Assembly: GCF_954871325.1 (NCBI RefSeq) | Contig: NC_088775.1 | Span: forward strand, 35,937,561 to 36,001,560 | Origin: Gordionus sp. m RMFG-2023 | Lineage: Eukaryota; Nematomorpha; Gordioida; Chordodea; Parachordodidae | DNA: 64,000 bases | Direction of reading: 5' to 3' | In this document: in pieces, positions 13,665-23,575 of the stretch | Position numbering within the stretch: the first letter of the stretch is position 1 | Layout: every line of letters starts with the position of its first letter | Translations under genes and position numbers: made by a program | The notes under the pieces: model-generated | The model's database searches: none | The model's input: the letters and a program-made list of their open reading frames with translations, nothing else | What the model was told of the DNA's origin: nothing

Positions 13665-13935
13665 ATGGTAGTATATTGCTGAGGAAGCAAAATTTCCTTA
13701 AGTATGATATCTCAAATTAATTATTCTATTGTAAAAATTATTTATAGCAGATTTCCTATGAAAGATAAAATATTATTACAATAGTGGACCCATGCTGTGA
13801 AGAGAGAGAACTTCAATGCAACAAAATATAGTAAATTATGTTCAAAGCATTTTACACCAGATTCATTTATTCCATATGTTACAAATCATGTTCTTAAGAG
13901 AGGGAGCAACACCATCAATTTTTAATTTTCCAAGG
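13665..13935 (+). pseudogene. THAP-domain N-terminus of P-element transposase
   Basis: The reading MVVYC at 13665 and, after a broken stretch, WTHAVKRENFNATKYSKLCS then KHFTPDSFIPYVTNHVLKRG at 13792-13920 gives the C2CH THAP zinc-finger pattern (Trp, LCSxHF, LKxG). THAP is the DNA-binding domain of P-element and THAP9 transposases. Stops between the two blocks, and a stop right after NTINF, mean this is a truncated or dead copy. Confidence 0.75.
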
Positions 13936-14591
13936 CATCTTCTAAAAGTAACAAAATAATGAATAATAAATTATAACATGCAGGTTTCCTAGAAGCCAGA
14001 TTAATTCAAAAATACATGAATATTTTTTTTTATAGAAATCAATTCTAGATTTCTTTTGTATTTTTATAATTTATGTCTTATGCCTTTTATGTTTTATTTT
14101 TGCTTATAATTATGTTATTCCTTAATAAATATAAACTATCCCTTTCTAAATATATTTCTTTATTTAAATTTAATTCATTAAAGTATAAAAATCAATAATG
14201 TAAATATATATCATGAAAAATACAAATAATATATATTATGTTATATTTACATCAAATAAAATAATTGTATTATTATAATTAATAAGTATCGCGAAAAGAA
14301 AATATTAATCTTATAAATCAATAATAAATACAAATAATATATATATGTTATATTTATGTCTAATAAAATTAATTTATTATAACCAATAAAGTCATTAGAA
14401 ATTTTCAGATAATTTGTTCTTCACCTATAAATATTTAAGTTAAATAACATATTTTTATATTATTTGGTTTATTGCCCTTGAAAAAGTACAGCCTTGTTTA
14501 GTTTTTGCCTGATATTTAATTGTAATTTTTGATTTACTTTATTACCAAAATGATGCATTCTTATGTGCAGGTATCTGAAAATAAATTTTTT

Positions 14592-14897
14592 TTAAAAGTA
14601 AATATTATATATACCTATATTTGTGCCTAATATTTTTGACAATATTAGACATTCTATTTTTTTAACAGCATGTCTTTTGGTTATTTCATCTACTTTTTCA
14701 AAAGCCCTGAATGAGCTCTCGGTTATTTTGCATAAATTTGACACGCTTTGGGATGGTATTATCAATCCACCATAATTCTTAATTTTTATTAATGTATAAT
14801 TATTGTCGTTTGCGGAATTATCAATTAGGGAATGTAAACAGATATCACATCTAACTTTCTTTTCTTCATATTCAGTAGTGACCTTTATTTGATTCAT
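14592..14897 (-). pseudogene. P-element transposase C-terminal fragment
   Basis: The open reading frame of 101 aa contains VRCDICLHSLIDNSANDN, YTLIKIKNYGGLIIPSQSV and ICKITESSFRAFE-like spacing. Cys-x2-Cys followed by LIxxKNxGGLxxPSxxVxxxC is the conserved C-terminal block of P-element/THAP9 transposases. It is read opposite to the THAP fragment at 13665, so the element has been inverted internally. The first ~10 codons lie in the inverted arm and recur at 13531-13564. Confidence 0.65.
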
Positions 14898-15114
14898 ATA
14901 TACTATAATATATAAGGTAAATAATAAATTGGTGTTTAATTAGAATATATATATTATAAATATAAACATAATAAAAATATACCTGAAATTTATGAAATTA
15001 TCATATGGTTCTTTCGTAAAAGATACAAACACAAAATGGCCACCAGTCACTTCAATTTTTGCCACTTCAAATGTATTAATCGGCAGTCTATAGTATTAAT
15101 GTCATTGGTTATAT

Positions 15115-15690
15115 CCATTATCTATTCTATATGTCAAGTTTCCTTCCTTTTGTACTACTACTCCTTTATCCCAAATATTTTCTTTAAACGTCTTGTACCA
15201 AATCTTGTCTCCTATTTCTATTTCTCTATTCTTTGATATTTTGTTGATGTTTAGCCAAATCATTCACCTGAACATCATCTTCACACTAGCTTGTTCATCT
15301 CGTTATTTATTATCATTTTATCAATGTTTGTAAATATATATTATGATCAATACCATATATCTCAAATAATTTTGGAATAATGATAATGGAATAAATAATT
15401 TATCAGAAACATTCATAAGTATAAGAATCATGGAATATAGAATATTAGAATATTTGGAATTGGTTCATTTTATATTATAATTTTTTATTTAATTATTTTT
15501 ATTTTTAAATTTTACTCCTTTATTTTTCAATTTAAACACTTTTTTTATATCATAATTTCTCTTTAACTTGTTCTTTATAACAATTCTCTTTCTCCTTCCA
15601 TTTTCAACATACGACCTCCATATCGTACTCTTAATCTCCCTTTCAACATCACGATATTTAATCACCTTTGTTTTGATTTTCTTTTCCAAA
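15115..15690 (-). pseudogene. Gypsy integrase C-terminal and flanking remnant
   Basis: Minus-strand reading near 15240-15115 gives IEIGDKIWYKTFKENIWDKG then VVVQKEGNLTYRI, typical of the C-terminal SH3-like part of Ty3/Gypsy integrases. The stretch up to 15690 is lysine/asparagine-rich and not recognised. It is part of the broken LTR element. Confidence 0.55.
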
Positions 15691-15692
15691 GT

Positions 15693-16214
15693 TTATTTAA
15701 ATTTTTTATTAATTATAAAATTTTTTATTTTATTATTTTCTTCAATTTTTATTTCATTATTGTTTTTAATAACTATTATTTCTTCAATTGTTATCAAATG
15801 ATTTATTTCTTCTAATTTATAAGAATTTATTTCTTTTTTAACATTTGGTATTAATTTACATAATTTAATTTTATTCAAGTTTTTATTATTATGATATTTA
15901 TAATTATAATTTTCATGCTTTTTATTATAATATGTACCTTCATAATTTTTACTATCTACTTTACTATTTTCCTCGATTATATTCACGAATTTATTGAGTA
16001 TGTTTCCAAAAACTTTTATCCACGTCCTTCCCAGAATTGCAATTTTGTCATTTTGGACTACAAAAGCATCTAAGTTTTGAGTTTTGTCTTCATATCTCAC
16101 TTTTATTTTAACGATTCCTAGCACCTCTATTCTTTTCCCATCATAGCCAGTAAGTTTCATATCCGATTTATTTAAGACTTTGATTCCTATCTTTCTAGCA
16201 ATATTAATCGGCAA
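15693..16214 (-). pseudogene. Gypsy aspartic-protease-like region
   Basis: The fragment contains GIKVLNKSDMKLTGYDGKRI and FVVQNDKIAILGRTWI, which fit the second half of retropepsin-like domains in Ty3/Gypsy polyproteins (the ILGxxWI motif closes the fold). An Asn/Lys-rich linker follows. It is part of the broken element 11390-19106. Confidence 0.6.
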
Positions 16215-16347
16215 TATCGAAAATCGTGATTCAGTTTGTTGCCTGTTAAATCTATTATTATAATCACTATAGTATCGATTATCATTATTATTATTTCTAT
16301 TATTGAATCTCGAATTAAAGTTGTTTCGATATCTATAGTTGTTTTGG

Positions 16348-16749
16348 GGTTAATGATGCTTACTACCAAGTGAATGTATGGAAATATTTTAAATACAAAT
16401 CTAATTTGCTAAATACCGACCAAAAATTATTTAAATGTAATAAGACCCTTATTATTTAATATATTAATACGGAATCACGTGGTCGAGTCCTGCCTTCTAT
16501 ATATCATCCCCCCAAGGATGGAACCACCAAGTTAGAATAAGAAAAAAAACATGATCATTCCTGGGATTCGAACCCGGGAGCTTAGGATAAGTAAGCCAAG
16601 CTCTTGCCTACTAGGCCATAGCGGCTTTCCAAAAATCACGATTTTTCAAATATATATTATAAATATATTTGGTAGTGCCTATCCAAATGAAAAATGAACA
16701 AAATTCAAATTTGATAGATGGTACCTTAAGGTACCAAGCATCATTAACC
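16348..16749 (-). mobile_element. Mutator-like short element with tRNA-like core (copy 1)
   Basis: Terminal inverted repeats are GGTTAATGATGCTT at both ends. A perfect 9-bp duplication ttgttttgg lies at 16339-16347 and 16750-16758. Nine-base duplications are the mark of Mutator-like elements. The 402-bp body has no coding potential but contains a tRNA-like module on the minus strand (16559-16626). It is inserted in the Gypsy gag region. Copies 2 and 3 are at 21454-21846 and around 22045-22210. A classical SINE would lack terminal inverted repeats, so this is a hybrid or a Mutator-like element that captured a tRNA-derived sequence. Confidence 0.8.
16559..16626 (-). tRNA. tRNA-like module with A and B boxes (not a functional tRNA call)
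   Basis: On the minus strand, TGGCCTAGTAGG (16618-16607) fits the pol III A box and GGTTCGAATCC (16574-16564) fits the B box exactly, with about 32 nt between them. The anticodon arm does not fold with a 7-nt loop, and acceptor pairing is poor. It is best read as a tRNA-derived promoter head inside a mobile element. Confidence 0.6.
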
Positions 16750-17672
16750 TTGTTTTGGTATCGCGGGTTAAAATTTTGTTGTCTTGGGTAGTAATTGTTT
16801 TGATACCTTGGGTTGTAGTTGTTCCCTTGATAGTTATTCCCTTGATAAATGTTCCCTTGATAGTTGTTCCCTTGATAGTTGTTCCCTTGATAGTTGTTCC
16901 CTTGATAGTTGTTACATCTTGGTGTCCATTGATATCTATTTGTATAATTCATTTGTGTATTTGACCCTTTGTTATGATCGTCATACTTTACCATACGCCT
17001 ATCCATTGTATCATCTCTACGTCCTTCTATTTGTTTGATAGCTACATTATCGTTTTCTATTTTTATATTTTCTACTTTATCAATTATATTTACGACAGCC
17101 TCTTGTTCCTCAAATTCCATTCCAAATTTTAATATCTCTAGTATTGTTATCCCTTCTGCCCTTGCAATTTTTTGTCGTAATTCTTTTTTAATGGACGCAC
17201 TCTTATTTTTTCTATTGCTCTATCAAAATTAGCATATTTACATTTATTGTTTAATCTACATATTTTGCTTACCCATTGTCCGAACGTTTCACCTTTTACT
17301 TGTTCGGCTGCATATATGAATCCACCGATTTCTCTGGATGTAAAAGCTTGAACCTTTCGATTACGATTGACGGGTTAGTAAATTCTGTTAGCTTGCAAAT
17401 GGCTTCTAATTTTAGATACTCTTCTTCCGGAAGTCTCTGCCGCTTTTTCTGCGTCCGTGTATTGTGGATCTTTTAAAATGGCGTCGAATTCCTTAAAAAA
17501 TAATCAATGTTATTAGAGTATATAGGGCATTCAAGTAGGCAATTTTTTAACGGTTTCATTTTATTTTATTTTTATAATATTTTAATATTTTATTATTATA
17601 ATTTATAATGTAATTTATAATATATATGATACTACAACTGTTTAATATCTCTGATACATTTTCCCTTTTATA

Positions 17673-18618
17673 GGGTAAATTATTAAAAAAAAACAATTAA
17701 AATAAAATAACAATATGTTTTTTTATTTTTGCACAACCCTCAAAAAATAAATGACAATCAAATATATAATATATAACAAAACAGATTTAAAAAATACATT
17801 AAAAATTGGATATTTTAATTTTCGTTTATATATATATTCTCCTTTTTCTAAATTCCTTTAAAATATATTTCAATATAAATTATATTTTTATAAATTTACC
17901 TTAATTCATTGGTTGTCCTCGATAACCAATCTCCAAAAATTGATGCATTTTATTATAATAATTTGAAAAATCAAAAGGAATAGTAAATTCATTAAGAATT
18001 GATGTTACATTATTAATTATTTCGTTTCGAGTATTTGGTCGGGGATTGATCGACCTATATTTGTTTTTTAACACTCCAAAAAAATTTTCTATCGGGTTTA
18101 GTTGCGGCGAATAGGGTGGCAAATATTCTATTCGCGCTCTAAAACAATCAATGAGGTGGCTTTTATGGATGGATGCATTGACCATAACAATAACTGCATC
18201 ACTCGGTTAGAATCACCACTTACAGAGGAAGAATTGATCATATGGAAATTATTTGTAATATTAGGTATTGAATTTGAGTTAGATAAAACAGGATCAGAAT
18301 TTAATGTAAATAAATTTGTATTACTAGATAAAATTTGTCTTATATTAAACATTTGAAAAAAATATTAAACTCTATTTTATAAAAAATATTAAGTTATATA
18401 AAAATTGTAAATGCAAAAAAATTACCGTATGTATTTTATAAAAAAAATTAAATTATATAAAAATTGTAAATTCAAAAAAATTACCGTATGTATTTTTTAA
18501 ATCTGTTTTGTTATATATTATATATTTGATTGTCATTTATTTTTTGAGGGTTGTGCAAAAAAAAAAACATATTGTTATTTTATTTTAATTGTTTGTTTTT
18601 TTTAAAAATAATTTACCC
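17673..18618 (-). mobile_element. Tc1/IS630-like (DDE_3) transposon, internally deleted
   Basis: Inverted ends of roughly 125 bp start GGGTAAATTATT. TA dinucleotides flank both sides (17671-17672 and 18619-18620), as for Tc1/mariner elements. The element lies inside the gag region of the Gypsy copy. The 946-bp length and coding content show an internal deletion derivative that keeps only the two ends of the transposase gene. Confidence 0.88.
17901..18352 (-). pseudogene. DDE_3-type transposase, N- and C-terminal pieces
   Basis: The C-terminal piece (18185-17901) reads MVNASIHKSHLIDCF, then IEYLPPYSPQLNPIENFFGV, the hallmark of the second and third catalytic blocks in IS630/Tc1 DDE_3 enzymes (YSPQLNPIENFF with the last acidic residue). 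The N-terminal piece (18352-18128, MFNIRQILSSNTNLFTLNSD...) overlaps it in another frame. The central first catalytic Asp region is missing, so the copy cannot move itself. Confidence 0.82.
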
Positions 18619-19026
18619 TAAAATATAAATCGTTTTCCGTAATCATCTACATATTCCTTGCCATTGATAGACCTATAAACGTGTAGCATGTCTTCTATAT
18701 TATCATAATATACAGGTGCGATCGTCTTGATTTGTGTCGTACGTAAGTGTAATCATCTTTGATTGCATCATAAAATCGTCTAATAGTATATTTTGATGGT
18801 AATTTTATAACTAAAAGGTAGTTCTTTTCTGCCACCATATTATTTTATGGAAGGCATTGCAAACAAGGTACGAGTAAAACAAACTTTTATTGAAAAATTT
18901 ATATATCTGTTTTTTACAAAAATATATTACACTTTATATACATTTTCAGTAATCAGTTTTTGTAACTATTCACAAAATAAAATGATATAAAAATAAGGTT
19001 TTTAGTATGTTAAATAAGAAAAGACA

Positions 19027-19768
19027 ATTTTTAAAAGGTATTTTGAATATAAAAACCTTCAAAAAATATAAATATAATATGACATGTATATTAGTCATAT
19101 TCAACAATTTTATTTTATTTTATTTATAATTATATATTATCAAAATAAAACTATATTATTTTTTAACATGGCTAAAATATATTGTATTAAAAAATATAAG
19201 AAAAGGTATTTTGAATACAAAAACCTTCAAATATAAATATAATATGACATGTATATTAGTCATATTCAACAATTTTATTTTATTTTATTTTATTTATTCA
19301 AAATAAAACTATATTATTTTTTAACATGGCTAAAATATATTGTATTAAAAAATATAAGTTTATTTATATGCAAACTCTGGCTACGAATGGTTGGAAGCCA
19401 TCCCCAGCGCCAATCTCGGCCTCCTCATGACTGGCGAATAGCTACGTATATCTATAGCCCTCCGCCTCGGCTGTAATGTCTTAGTTCCCTCAATCTGCAT
19501 CGACTGTGGTCAGCCCATTGAATCGAAGGCTTACCATCTCTTGCACTGCAAGTTCTCCCGTGGACGACAACCTCGTCATAAATCTATAATTTTTAAAAGG
19601 TATTTTGAATATAAAAACCTTCAAAAAATATAAATATAATATGACATGTATATTAGTCATATTCAACAATTTTATTTTATTTTATTTATAATTATATTAT
19701 CAAAATAAAACTATATTATTTTTTAACATGGCTAAAATATATTGTATTAAAAAATATAAGTTTATTTA
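19027..19768. repeat. Triplicated segment mixing LTR end, hAT-A arm and LINE start
   Basis: The block ttttaaaaggtattttgaat...gtcatattcaacaattt, followed by hAT-A arm sequence (aacatggctaaaatatattg), occurs three times (from 19027, 19201 and 19588). In copies 2 and 3 it runs on into LINE sequence (caaactctggctacgaatgg). Copy 2 of the LINE portion stops at about 19587. The simplest reading is two rounds of tandem duplication after the LINE had inserted. Confidence 0.85.
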
Positions 19769-20572
19769 TGTGCAAACTCTGGCTACGAATGGTTGGAAGC
19801 CATCCCCAGCGCCAATCTCGGCCTCCTCATGACTGGCGAACAGCTACGTATATCTATAGCCCTCCGCCTCGGCTGTAATGTCGTAGTTCCCTCAATCTGC
19901 ATCGACTGTAGTCAGCCCATTGAATCGAAGGTTACCATCCCTTGCACTGCAAGTTCTCCCGTGGACGACAACCTCCTCATAAATCTATCAATAACATTTT
20001 ACTAGCCGCCCTCAAAAAAGTTAATATCCCATCTACCCTTGAACCAGTGGGTCTTTCAAACGAATACGCCATACGCCCGGATGGTATTTCTCTCATACCC
20101 TGGTCTAATGGTCTTCCGCTAACATGGGATTACACTTGCGTTGATTTTGCAGCCAAGTCTAACCTCTCATTTTCTGCTATCGAAAAGGCAGAAATCCTTA
20201 AAAAAATTAAAAACGCTGGCCTCGCCAACACTTTGTTCATTCCTATCGTTACCAATACCCTAGGCATGTTTGGAAACGAGGCCCTCAATTTCATCAAAAT
20301 CATATGAAAAAAAATGAGACAGATCTCAGGGGACCCCAATGAAAGATTTTACCTTCGCCAGCAGATTTCCCTGGAAATTTGCCGGTCTAATTTTTTAAGC
20401 ATTCACTCTTCTCTTGGATGATATATACCTACCTTTTTTTTAAATATATATATTTTTTTTATAGTATCCATTTTAATATATATTTTTTAATCCTCTGTAA
20501 ATTATATAATTTATTTTATAATATTTTTTTAAAAAATAATAAAAAGTCGAATAATTTTAAAAAAAAAAAGTT
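19768..20572 (+). mobile_element. 5'-truncated LINE, C-terminal end
   Basis: Plus-strand reading in two overlapping frames gives WLEAIPSANLGLLMTGEQLR, ALRLGCNVVVPSICIDC, then EPVGLSNEYAIRPDGISLIP and LTWDYTCVDFAAKS, ending FIPIVTNTLGMFGNEALNFI near 20300. This matches the region after the reverse transcriptase in a widespread LINE type, where LRLG..., EPxGLS...RPDG and TLGxxG are conserved. A frameshift near 19945 separates the frames. The junctions tttattta (19760s) and ttcattta (about 20568-20575) may be target duplications in the hAT-A arm. Confidence 0.8.
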
Positions 20573-20752
20573 CATTTATATTAAATTAAATTTAAAAAAA
20601 ATTTATCATAAAATTTTGAACGGTTTTATGAACGTGAACGCGTTCCTTTTTTTTGAACATGAACTTGAACGTGAACGCGTTCGATTTTTGTCAATGAACG
20701 TTACGTAAACGCGTTCGATTTTTTTAGAAATGTTTACAGCACTAATTTTTAT

Positions 20753-21453
20753 ACATTCATTTGCAATTTAAAACCTAAAAGATTTATTCTTACTAGATAA
20801 AGGGTTTGCCTAACTAACCCGACTATTCTGTTGATAGAATGAAAGATATTGGGTTGGTGAGTGGGAGTGTTAAAAATATTTTTAAAAAAGTGGGTAGGTT
20901 AATTTGAAATATATTTCAGGCAAAATGGTCAACTGACATCTATTATTATTAGATATTGTTTTTTTATTTCATAATTTATAAGTTTAAGTAAAAAACATTA
21001 AAATAATACATAAAGAACCAAATCAACCAATGTAATAATTTGTAAACATTGGACAGGCACAAATTTTATAAATAAATGAGCAGGCAGATGCACCAAAACT
21101 TGCCCATTGCAGACCTCTAGTGAGGATGACATCGGAAACAGCAGATCACAATCGATTTTACCTCTGCTAAAAAATACATTTATAAATGATATACGTCTGC
21201 CATTTTTATTTTCCTATGCATTTACCACTATGGGAATTTAGTTAATGCTCATCCCAAGTTTTGCTTGGTCCAATTTCAATTTTTTTAAAGATTGTAACAA
21301 AGTTATAAATTGTATAAAGTGGGAATATTTATGATGGAAAGCTCAGAGCACTCCTTGTACAATGTTCTCCATAGTTTTGAGATTTTATTTATCTAAATAA
21401 AATTAGTTAAAAATTATGCTTTTGAAAAATGAATATTTCACCTGTAAGAATTC
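20753..21453. other. AT-rich intergenic stretch
   Basis: No gene is recognised. About 20800-21120 has Y/R-biased words (gggttggtgagtggg, gcccattgcagacctctag) that resemble a hAT-D-like terminus at its right edge, but no pair of ends can be matched. Confidence 0.3.
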
Positions 21454-21846
21454 AGTTAATGATAAATACTACCAAATCAAAGTATAGCAATTTTCTAAAT
21501 ACCAACCTAATTTGCTAAATACAGACCAAAATTTATTAAAATGTAATAAGACTCTTATTATTTAACATATATTATAACGGAATCACATGGTCAAATCCGG
21601 CCTCTTATATATCACCTCCCCCAAGGACGGAACCACCAAGTTGGATTAAGAAAAAAAATGATTTTTGCTAGGATTCAAACCCAAAGCCATAGGATTTGTA
21701 AGCGACACTCTTGCCGATTAGGCTACAGACGCTTTTTAAAATTCACGATTTTTTAAATATGTATAATAAATAAATTTGTCCAAATGAAAAATAAACAAAA
21801 TACAAATCTGATAGGTACTACCTTACGGCAATACCTATCATTAACC
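21454..21846 (-). mobile_element. Mutator-like short element with tRNA-like core (copy 2)
   Basis: The perfect 9-bp duplication taagaattc lies at 21445-21453 and 21847-21855. The ends are AGTTAATGATA and, inverted, GGTTAATGATA. Its body aligns throughout with copy 1, including the tRNA-like module on the minus strand at about 21735-21664. There the B box is decayed to GGTTTGAATCC and the A box reads TAGCCTAATCGG. Two independent copies with different perfect 9-bp duplications show that the ends are real transposon borders. Confidence 0.85.
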
Positions 21847-21984
21847 TAAGAATTCTAGTACACATGTTATGGTAGCTTAAATTAATAAATGTTTGATATG
21901 GCATGATATTATCATTGACCGAACAAGCTATGATGATTTCTATTAGACGAATATTTTTTAAAGAATACTATTGGTTATTAGGTT

Positions 21985-22255
21985 GTGACACTGTGACTGT
22001 GACACGGCTTTTATATATATTATTATAGATATAGAATAGATAGATAAATATAATCATCTCCCTAAGGATGGAACCAGCAAGTTAGATTAAGAAAAAAAAA
22101 GAACTTTGCTGGGATTCGAACCCGCCATCAGATTTATATGCGACACTCTTGCTGATTAGGCCACAGACGCTTTTTAAAACTTACGATTTTTAAATATATA
22201 TTATAAATTGTGACACTGTGGTGATTGTGACACGGCTTTTATATATTTTATACAT
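21985..22255 (-). mobile_element. Partial tRNA-bearing element (copy 3) between direct repeats
   Basis: The central part (about 22045-22205) matches copies 1 and 2, including an intact B box GGTTCGAATCC and an A-box-like TGGCCTAATCAGC on the minus strand. It lacks the terminal inverted repeats. Instead it is bracketed by a direct repeat, tgtgacactgtg...tgacacggcttttatatat, at 21986-22020 and 22207-22243. That pattern would fit a separate, SINE-like insertion of only the tRNA-containing portion, or an unequal duplication. Confidence 0.65.
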
Positions 22256-22499
22256 TTCGACTTTCTTTAATATAGTTTAAAACCTCCAGTTCAATGTTAT
22301 TTGTAAACTCAGCAACATTTATTTCACCAAAGAAAAATAATCATCATTTTCTTTATTCGATTTTAAATCTATTATAGTTTGAACTTGATTATATACTGTG
22401 GTACTACATTTAGGGTTTCTTTTAATAGTATCTTATTAAAAATGTCATACAAGATGCAAAAGGATATTGCATCTTAGTTACAGGTATTCGCGGTACTGC

Positions 22500-22730
22500 C
22501 CAACTCTGGCAATCATAACACTTCTACGTTTTTTTGGGGGGTGGGAAGGGGGGGGGGGGGGGGTGTACATTTTCAGAGCTCATGGGAAAAGAACTTTGTG
22601 AGTACATTGCATAGCCAAGGGGGGGGGGGGAGGGGGATAAGAAACGCCCTTACAAAAAGGTTTTCCTAAATATTATCTAAAAATTATCTCCCTACACACC
22701 TTTCACCCCCCCCCCTTCCAATGAATGCAA
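22500..22730. repeat. G and C homopolymer runs with family-Z hAT-like ends
   Basis: Runs of up to ~17 G (22549-22563, 22620-22631) and of C (22705-22715) surround catagccaaggg, which matches the end of the ZMYM1-like hAT family seen at position 1. It is probably a small degraded derivative; no duplication is found. Confidence 0.4.
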
Positions 22731-22739
22731 TACTTCATA

Positions 22740-23497
22740 AAAAATAAAATTCATATAAACAATACATATTCTTTCAACCATATAATTACGAAATAGATTT
22801 TTTATTATGTTATCAGATAATTATTTGTATATATACAATATGTATAAAACCTATATTAAACATTTTATAACTATCTATAAACAAAATTTACAATGGTGTG
22901 ATGTTAAGATTGATTATTAGAGAGATCTCATATAAAAATAACTTTTTGGCTATATTTAAATTTGTGGAAAATATAGTCTATGGACAATTGTTAGGCTATC
23001 TGCTTTGCAAACAATATCTTGTTCGAGGAAATTCAACCATATTTTGACTAACGCCAAGTTCTCTGTTACTCACAAACCTAAATATAAGGGTAAATAAGAT
23101 TTATATATATTGTATTATAAAATATACATTGTAATATGGCATGCATAAGATAATTAGGACGTAATAAAATTTACCAACTTCATAGAGTTGATATTTATTT
23201 TATTATGTAATAACAATGTATACAAATACCAAACCCCCAAGGATTCATATATGCATTAGATGAACTGAAAAAACTATCTAAATTTTGCATTTTGAGAGAA
23301 AAAAAAAATATTCAAAAACAAAAAATTATTAATTGCAATAAATAAATATGGATGGTTGATATAATAAAAAGAAATTGATGACATATCGAATCTAAATAAT
23401 AATAAAACATAGAGACTAAATTAAGTTGAACGTAGGTAAAACAAAAAACTGATTGGTATAAAGCAGGATAGATGGAAGAATATATCGATTTAAATAT
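22740..23497. other. AT-rich spacer downstream of the BTB gene
   Basis: I see no coding potential, RNA gene or transposon signature in this stretch. Confidence 0.5.
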
Positions 23498-23503
23498 TTT
23501 ATT
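23498..23503 (-). promoter_or_regulatory. Candidate poly(A) signal AATAAA for the BTB gene
   Basis: AATAAA occurs on the minus strand about 75 nt after the stop codon at 23576, a usual distance. The hexamer is common in AT-rich DNA, so this is only a candidate. Confidence 0.35.
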
Positions 23504-23575
23504 GAATGAGGATTGTAAAAATAATCAATAAATTAATTTTTCTAAAAGTGCTAAACTCAACACAGATTCTTAAAT

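Larger units (their letters stand above)
11917..15107 (+). mobile_element. P-element-like (THAP) transposon with long inverted arms
   Basis: Both ends begin CAATGACATTAATACTATAG. The arms 11917-12058 plus 13447-13564 (left) and 14870-15107 (right) are inverted copies, about 240 bp each. Near-identical 8-bp flanks gttgtatc (11909-11916) and gttatatc (15108-15115) match P-element target duplications with one change. The interior has a THAP domain on the plus strand and a P-transposase C-terminal piece on the minus strand, so the copy is rearranged. A hAT-D sits in the left arm. The whole lies in the tail end of the Gypsy polyprotein region. Confidence 0.8.
16755..18880 (-). pseudogene. Gypsy Gag-like region
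   Basis: A minus-strand low-complexity segment has about seven repeats of NNYQG or NIYQG (16805-16915), after an acidic MEFEEQEAVVNIIDKVENIK stretch. More Gag-like sequence continues to about 18840 beyond the Tc1-like insertion. The tandem 15-bp units show clearly in the DNA (ccttgatagttgttc). It is part of a broken LTR element. Confidence 0.5.
11390..19106 (-). mobile_element. Broken Ty3/Gypsy-like LTR retrotransposon with nested elements
   Basis: Both ends carry a similar ~100-130-bp repeat, starting near tttttagtatgttaaataa and ending gtcatattcaaca (11390-11527 and 18989-19106). Minus-strand parts in order are: a Gag-like region with a run of NNYQG repeats, an aspartic-protease-like region, an integrase C-terminal piece, and a polyprotein tail ending YDLRSKK. 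I do not see a reverse transcriptase, so the interior is deleted. The copy is broken, with many breaks and at least three insertions (P element, tRNA-bearing Mutator-like element, Tc1-like element). It looks old and inert. The terminal repeats are short for an LTR pair and the exact borders are approximate. Confidence 0.6.
2460..20744 (+). mobile_element. Composite 18.3-kb hAT element, family A (GAACGCGTTC words)
   Basis: The left end is TAGTGTTGTAAACGAACGCG at 2460. The right end, read inward on the other strand, is TAGTGCTGTAAACATTTC from 20744. Both ends are followed inward by arrays of the word GAACGCGTTC. Identical 8-bp duplications (atttttat) flank the element at 2452-2459 and 20745-20752, as expected for hAT. 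The interior pieces 2463-3170, 6099-6340, 8912-9170, 19110-19200 and 20580-20744 align in order, inverted, with the compact 1547-bp copy at 53394-54940. The rest of the 18 kb is therefore secondary insertion. The host element probably was about 1.5-2 kb. An AT-rich 8-bp duplication alone could be chance; the collinear match to the compact copy makes the call strong. Confidence 0.85.

Noticed and set aside
16559-16626. Functional tRNA gene
   Set aside because: A and B boxes are good, but the acceptor stem does not pair and the anticodon arm cannot form a 7-nt loop; the unit is repeated within mobile elements.
16755-17038. Plus-strand open frames with repeated VVPLIVVPLIV or CSLDSCSLDS
   Set aside because: They are antisense readings of the NNYQG-coding tandem repeat in the Gag-like region.
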